Assembly: GCA_937926555.1 (NCBI GenBank)
Contig: CALAZX010000223.1
Coordinates: 1 to 27,426, forward strand
Source of the DNA: an uncultured Negativicutes bacterium
GTDB taxonomy: Bacteria > Bacillota > Negativicutes > Acidaminococcales > Acidaminococcaceae
DNA: 27,426 nucleotides
Reading direction: 5' to 3'
In this document: positions 24,474-27,426 of the stretch, one piece after another
How positions within the stretch are numbered: position 1 is the first letter of the stretch
How the letters are laid out: each line of letters starts with the position of its first letter
Made by a program: the position numbers and the translations under genes
Notes under the pieces: model-generated
Told to the model about the DNA's origin: nothing
What the model saw: only the letters and a program-made list of their open reading frames with translations
The model's database searches: none

Positions 24474-25565
24474 ATGCATTTACGTTTATTGGATAAATAC
24501 GTCTTGAAAGAGCTGCTTTACCCGTTTTTATTCGGCGTGGCTTCTTTTTCCAGTATTTTCATAGCCAGCAGCATGCTGTTCAAGATTGTGCGGTACATCA
24601 CCACCTACGGCGCGCCTCTGCCCGCCGTGGCCAAGATGTTCCTCTACAGCATGCCTGAAGTCATCAACTACACATTCCCCATGTCCATGCTGCTGGCCAC
24701 CCTGATGGTGTTCGGCAAACTGTCCGGCAGCAGCGAGATTGTGGCCATGAAATCCGGCGGCGTCAGCTATTACCGGATTGTGGCGCCGGTCCTTGTGGTG
24801 GCTTTCATCGTGAGCATGTTCTCCGTCATCTGGGCGGAGAAAGTGGTTCCCCCCTCCAACTCCGCGGCCCGGAGGATCCTGGCCCAGCAGATCAAGGGGA
24901 ACATCAAGCCCGAGTCCCAGGAGCACGTGGTCATCAAGACCATCAACTCCAAGGTCCAGCGGATCACCTACGCCCGCTCCTTCAACCAGAGCACCGGCGT
25001 GATGAAAGGCGTCTCCATCGAGGAGTTCGAGAAGGAGAAGCTGAGACGGGTCCAGACCGCCGACGAGGCGAAATGGGAGAACGACTCCTGGGTGCTGCAC
25101 AACGGCACCATCTTCACCGTCAACGATAAGGACGGCGTCTCCAGCAAGGTCCACTTCGACGAGCAGGTGATTCCCCTGCGGATCACGCCCCGGCAGGTGA
25201 GCTGGGAGCAGAAGGACTCCGAGGAGATGACGCTGGGCGAGCTCCGCGGTTACATGGATATCCTGCGGAAACAGCATCAGCCCACCTCCTACTATGAGAC
25301 GGAACTGTACATGCGCTTCGCCATCCCCCTGGCCAGCTTCGTATTCGCCCTGCTGGGCGCCCCTCTGGGCACACAGCGGCAGCGTGCGGGCTCGTCCATC
25401 GGCATGGGCATCAGCGTCATCGTCATCTTCGTCTACTACGGTATCATGGCCTTCACCACCGGTCTGGGCAAAGGCGGCGTGATGCCTCCTCTGCTGGCGG
25501 CGATGCTGCCCAACCTGATCTGTCTGGCGGCAGGCGGGTATCTGCTGAAGAAGACGAACTACTGA
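24474..25565 (+). CDS. LptF/LptG family permease (single gene)
   Basis: A 363-residue YjgP/YjgQ family permease of the LPS extraction complex LptB2FG. Three membrane spans fall in about 12-125, a periplasmic OstA-like domain of about 140 residues follows (130-270), and three spans close the chain (about 275-363). The family block KSGGVSYYRI and the conserved ALLGAPLG motif before the late spans are visible. Only one such gene is present although the E. coli complex has two different ones; a partner may lie elsewhere, or a homodimer may form. AGGAGG (24462-24467) lies 6 bases before the ATG. The terminator at 25705-25737 ends the unit. Confidence 0.92.
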   Translation: MHLRLLDKYVLKELLYPFLFGVASFSSIFIASSMLFKIVRYITTYGAPLPAVAKMFLYSMPEVINYTFPMSMLLATLMVFGKLSGSSEIVAMKSGGVSYYRIVAPVLVVAFIVSMFSVIWAEKVVPPSNSAARRILAQQIKGNIKPESQEHVVIKTINSKVQRITYARSFNQSTGVMKGVSIEEFEKEKLRRVQTADEAKWENDSWVLHNGTIFTVNDKDGVSSKVHFDEQVIPLRITPRQVSWEQKDSEEMTLGELRGYMDILRKQHQPTSYYETELYMRFAIPLASFVFALLGAPLGTQRQRAGSSIGMGISVIVIFVYYGIMAFTTGLGKGGVMPPLLAAMLPNLICLAAGGYLLKKTNY

Positions 25566-25571
25566 CGGAAC

Positions 25572-25625
25572 GGCGGACTGCCATGGCGGTGGCGTCAAGC
25601 TCCAGTGCGGCGGACTGACATGGCG
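25572..25625 (+). repeat. two-copy imperfect 17-base direct repeat
   Basis: GGCGGACTGCCATGGCG (25572-25588) and GGCGGACTGACATGGCG (25609-25625) differ at one base and are 37 bases apart, just after lptF/G. No third copy is seen. They could be a small duplication or paired protein-binding sites. Confidence 0.4.
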
Positions 25626-25704
25626 CGGAAGGAACGTGACGGCGTGATGGATATCGTTTCCGCACCGCATTCCGGCAGCAAGATTTCTCATATGTACGGC
25701 ATTC

Positions 25705-25737
25705 ATACTGCCGGCCTCCGGGCCGGCAGTATTTTTT
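25705..25737 (+). terminator. very strong terminator after lptF/G
   Basis: ATACTGCCGGCC (25705-25716) and GGCCGGCAGTAT (25721-25732) form a perfect 12-bp stem with a 4-base loop, then five further T (25733-25737). It is the strongest intrinsic terminator in the window and separates the lipid A/Kdo/Lpt operon from the DUF3084 gene. Confidence 0.92.
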
Positions 25738-25779
25738 ATGCGCCGGGTTTTTATGCACTGGTATGGGACGGGACTGTTA

Positions 25780-25788
25780 TGCTATACT
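25780..25788 (+). promoter_or_regulatory. extended -10 promoter for the DUF3084 gene
   Basis: TGC followed by TATACT (25783-25788, 5 of 6) is an extended -10. There is no clear -35. It is downstream of the terminator and about 75 bases before the start codon, which fits a new unit. Confidence 0.5.
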
Positions 25789-25863
25789 AGAGGTATGGGC
25801 TTTAAAGGATAAAAGCGGCCATAAAAGGGCCGGAATATAAACAGACAACGGAGGTGTAAAAAA

Positions 25864-27051
25864 GTGTTCTTCGGGATAAAACTGATTCTCATACTGGCCA
25901 TTGTAGGCGGCATCATCGCCTATATCGGCGACAAACTGGGAAGCAAGATCGGCAAGAAACGCCTCCGTCTTTTCGGGATGCGTCCCCACGACACTTCAGT
26001 AGTATTGACAATTCTTTCAGGCGTGCTCATCGCGGCGGTGTCCATCACTATCCTGGCGGCATCCTCCAAGAGCACCCGTGTGGCGCTCTTCGGCATGGAG
26101 CAGCTCCAGCGCGACCTGGCGGAGATGAACCGGAAGGTGACCGTGGTACAGGGCGAGTACAAAAAGGCCATGGACGCGGTGAAAGAGAAGAACGAGGCCA
26201 TCGCGAAACTGGACAAGGAGACCAAGGAGGCGGCCAGCGCAAGGGACGATGCGGAACGGCAGCTGAGCTCCGTCCGGCAGCGGTACAGCAAGCTCCAGGG
26301 GGACCTGGTGGCCACCCGGGGCGAGGTATCCAGCCTCACCGAGGCCAGGGACAAGCTGAACGCGGAGATCAAGGACCTGCAGCTGAAGACTGATGTGCTG
26401 CAGAAAGGCCTCTACACCATGAAGGAGGGCCAGGTGCTCTACCAGAGCGGCGAGGTTGTCTTCGCCGGCGTGGTGAAGGCGGGCCTGTCCATGGACGAGA
26501 GCCGCAAACAGGTGAACTGGCTGCTGGAGAGCGCCAACAAGGCGACACTGAGCCGGCTGGGCTTCACCGACACCACCAAGACTCCCGACACGGACATCAT
26601 CTGGACGCCGAAAGAGGAGTATCTCAACGCGCTGAACTATCTGATGAAGAACAAGGGCAGCATCCTCATCCGGGTGCGGGCCATGGGCAATACCGTGGTG
26701 GGTGAGCCTGTCATCTGCAAACTGGACATCACCCCCAACACAGTGATCTACAAGAACCGCCAGCTGATCCTCAGCAAGGACATCGACCTGACCGCCGGAC
26801 CCGCGGCGGACGAGGCGTTCATGACTTTCCTGAAAGAGGTCAACGCCAAGACGGTGGAGGACGGCGTGCTGCCGGATCCCGTCACCGGCAAGGTGGGCAA
26901 CATGAACGCCCTGGACATGGTGGCGGTAGTGAAACGGATGCAGAAACTGGGCGGCCATGTACGGCTCTCAGCTTATGCGGACGGAGAGATAACCACCGGC
27001 GGACCGGTGCTGATGAAGATGGATGTGGTACGCATTGGAACAGCGCAGTGA
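25864..27051 (+). CDS. DUF3084 inner-membrane coiled-coil protein
   Basis: A 395-residue protein of the DUF3084 family, known mainly from cyanobacteria and diderm Firmicutes and without settled function. Two membrane spans (about 4-22 and 46-66) flank the family block KKRLRLFGMRPHDTS. A long coiled coil (about 76-185) and a beta-rich C-terminal domain follow, probably in the periplasm. It starts with GTG at 25864, with GGAGGTG (25851-25857) 6 bases upstream. Its separate promoter suggests independent control from the LPS genes. Its position beside an LPS assembly cluster hints at an envelope role, which is inference. Confidence 0.85.
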   Translation: MFFGIKLILILAIVGGIIAYIGDKLGSKIGKKRLRLFGMRPHDTSVVLTILSGVLIAAVSITILAASSKSTRVALFGMEQLQRDLAEMNRKVTVVQGEYKKAMDAVKEKNEAIAKLDKETKEAASARDDAERQLSSVRQRYSKLQGDLVATRGEVSSLTEARDKLNAEIKDLQLKTDVLQKGLYTMKEGQVLYQSGEVVFAGVVKAGLSMDESRKQVNWLLESANKATLSRLGFTDTTKTPDTDIIWTPKEEYLNALNYLMKNKGSILIRVRAMGNTVVGEPVICKLDITPNTVIYKNRQLILSKDIDLTAGPAADEAFMTFLKEVNAKTVEDGVLPDPVTGKVGNMNALDMVAVVKRMQKLGGHVRLSAYADGEITTGGPVLMKMDVVRIGTAQ

Positions 27052-27426
27052 GCTGACAGAAGTATATCTGGGCATCGACCCGGGACGGGACAAGACGGGA
27101 CTGGCCCTGGTGGCCGCCGACGGCAGCGTCCTCCGGGTGGAGGTGGTGCCCACGGAGACACTGGAGCAGGCGTTGAGAACGCGGCTGGGAGTGATCCGGG
27201 AGAAAGAGCTCCGGCTGGAGGCGGTCATCATGGGTGACGGCACCACCAGCGGGGAGAAAGAGGCCATGCTGGCCCGGGTGTTCCCCGGGGTCCCGGTCCA
27301 TCTGGTGGACGAGTACAACACCACCATGGAGGGCAGGGAGCTCTACTGGGAGATGAATCCTCCCCGGGGCTGGCGGAGACTGATTCCCCTGGGACTCCAG
27401 GTGCCGCCGGTGCCTCTGGACGGCTA
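27023..27426 (+). CDS. YqgF/RuvC-like RNase H-fold protein (partial, runs off the end)
   Basis: The frame is open from the ATG at 27023 to the last base, giving 134 codons without a stop. The start GIDPGRDKTGLAL (Asp19) is the first strand and catalytic Asp of the RNase H/RuvC-like superfamily, and DEYNTTMEGREL (from 96) resembles the DE-x-x-TT block of YqgF, an enzyme for pre-16S rRNA ends or Holliday junctions. The full protein is longer, so the family member cannot be fixed. It overlaps the end of the DUF3084 gene by 29 bases; a TTG at 27035 is another start. Confidence 0.65.
   Translation, partial: MWYALEQRSELTEVYLGIDPGRDKTGLALVAADGSVLRVEVVPTETLEQALRTRLGVIREKELRLEAVIMGDGTTSGEKEAMLARVFPGVPVHLVDEYNTTMEGRELYWEMNPPRGWRRLIPLGLQVPPVPLDG

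Noticed and set aside
1..27426. Mobile elements, CRISPR arrays, tRNA or rRNA genes
   Set aside because: No transposase or integrase, no regularly spaced repeats and no tRNA-like cloverleaf or rRNA sequence was seen; the gaps are short and accounted for by regulatory structures.

Overview
This window is a nearly unbroken plus-strand cluster for building the outer membrane and lipopolysaccharide (LPS) of a diderm bacterium. The organism is most likely a GC-rich member of the Negativicutes (diderm Firmicutes). Three things point there: bamA, ompH and lpx genes grouped together; lpxI used instead of lpxH; and a DUF3084 gene at the cluster's end. The gene layout is inferred from family recognition, and I cannot name a genus.

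Layout. Positions 1-83 hold the end of an unidentified gene. 254-796 is an unrecognised single-span membrane protein behind a good promoter. 957-4196 holds bamA (three POTRA domains) and a closely following secreted protein of unknown function that looks like POTRA-like modules plus a small beta-barrel. 4379-6595 holds three different OmpH/Skp-like genes, two with lipoprotein signals. 6657-9945 holds lpxD, a first lpxL-type acyltransferase, lpxC and fabZ. After a 352-base leader-like gap come lpxA and then lpxI. A terminator followed at once by an extended -10 promoter (12157-12196) starts the longest block: lpxB, msbA, a kdtA-lpxK fusion, kdsB, kdsA, kdsD, kdsC, a second lpxL-type gene, lptC, lptA, lptB and one lptF/G gene. 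A very strong terminator (25705-25737) closes it. A DUF3084 gene and the start of a YqgF/RuvC-like gene follow and run off the end.

How the genes work together. LpxA, LpxC, LpxD, LpxI, LpxB and LpxK are the six steps to the phosphorylated lipid A precursor. KdsD, KdsA, KdsC and KdsB make CMP-Kdo, KdtA attaches Kdo, and the LpxL-type enzymes add secondary acyl chains. MsbA flips the product, and LptB, LptF/G, LptC and LptA carry it across the periplasm. BamA inserts outer-membrane barrels, with Skp-like proteins as likely chaperones. LptD is not in the window. I saw no tRNA, rRNA, CRISPR array, insertion sequence or phage gene.

The most interesting items are the unknown bamA-linked protein (2895-4196), the KdtA-LpxK fusion, the three-member OmpH family with a double-length lipoprotein, and an operator-like inverted repeat overlapping the likely promoter of the third ompH.
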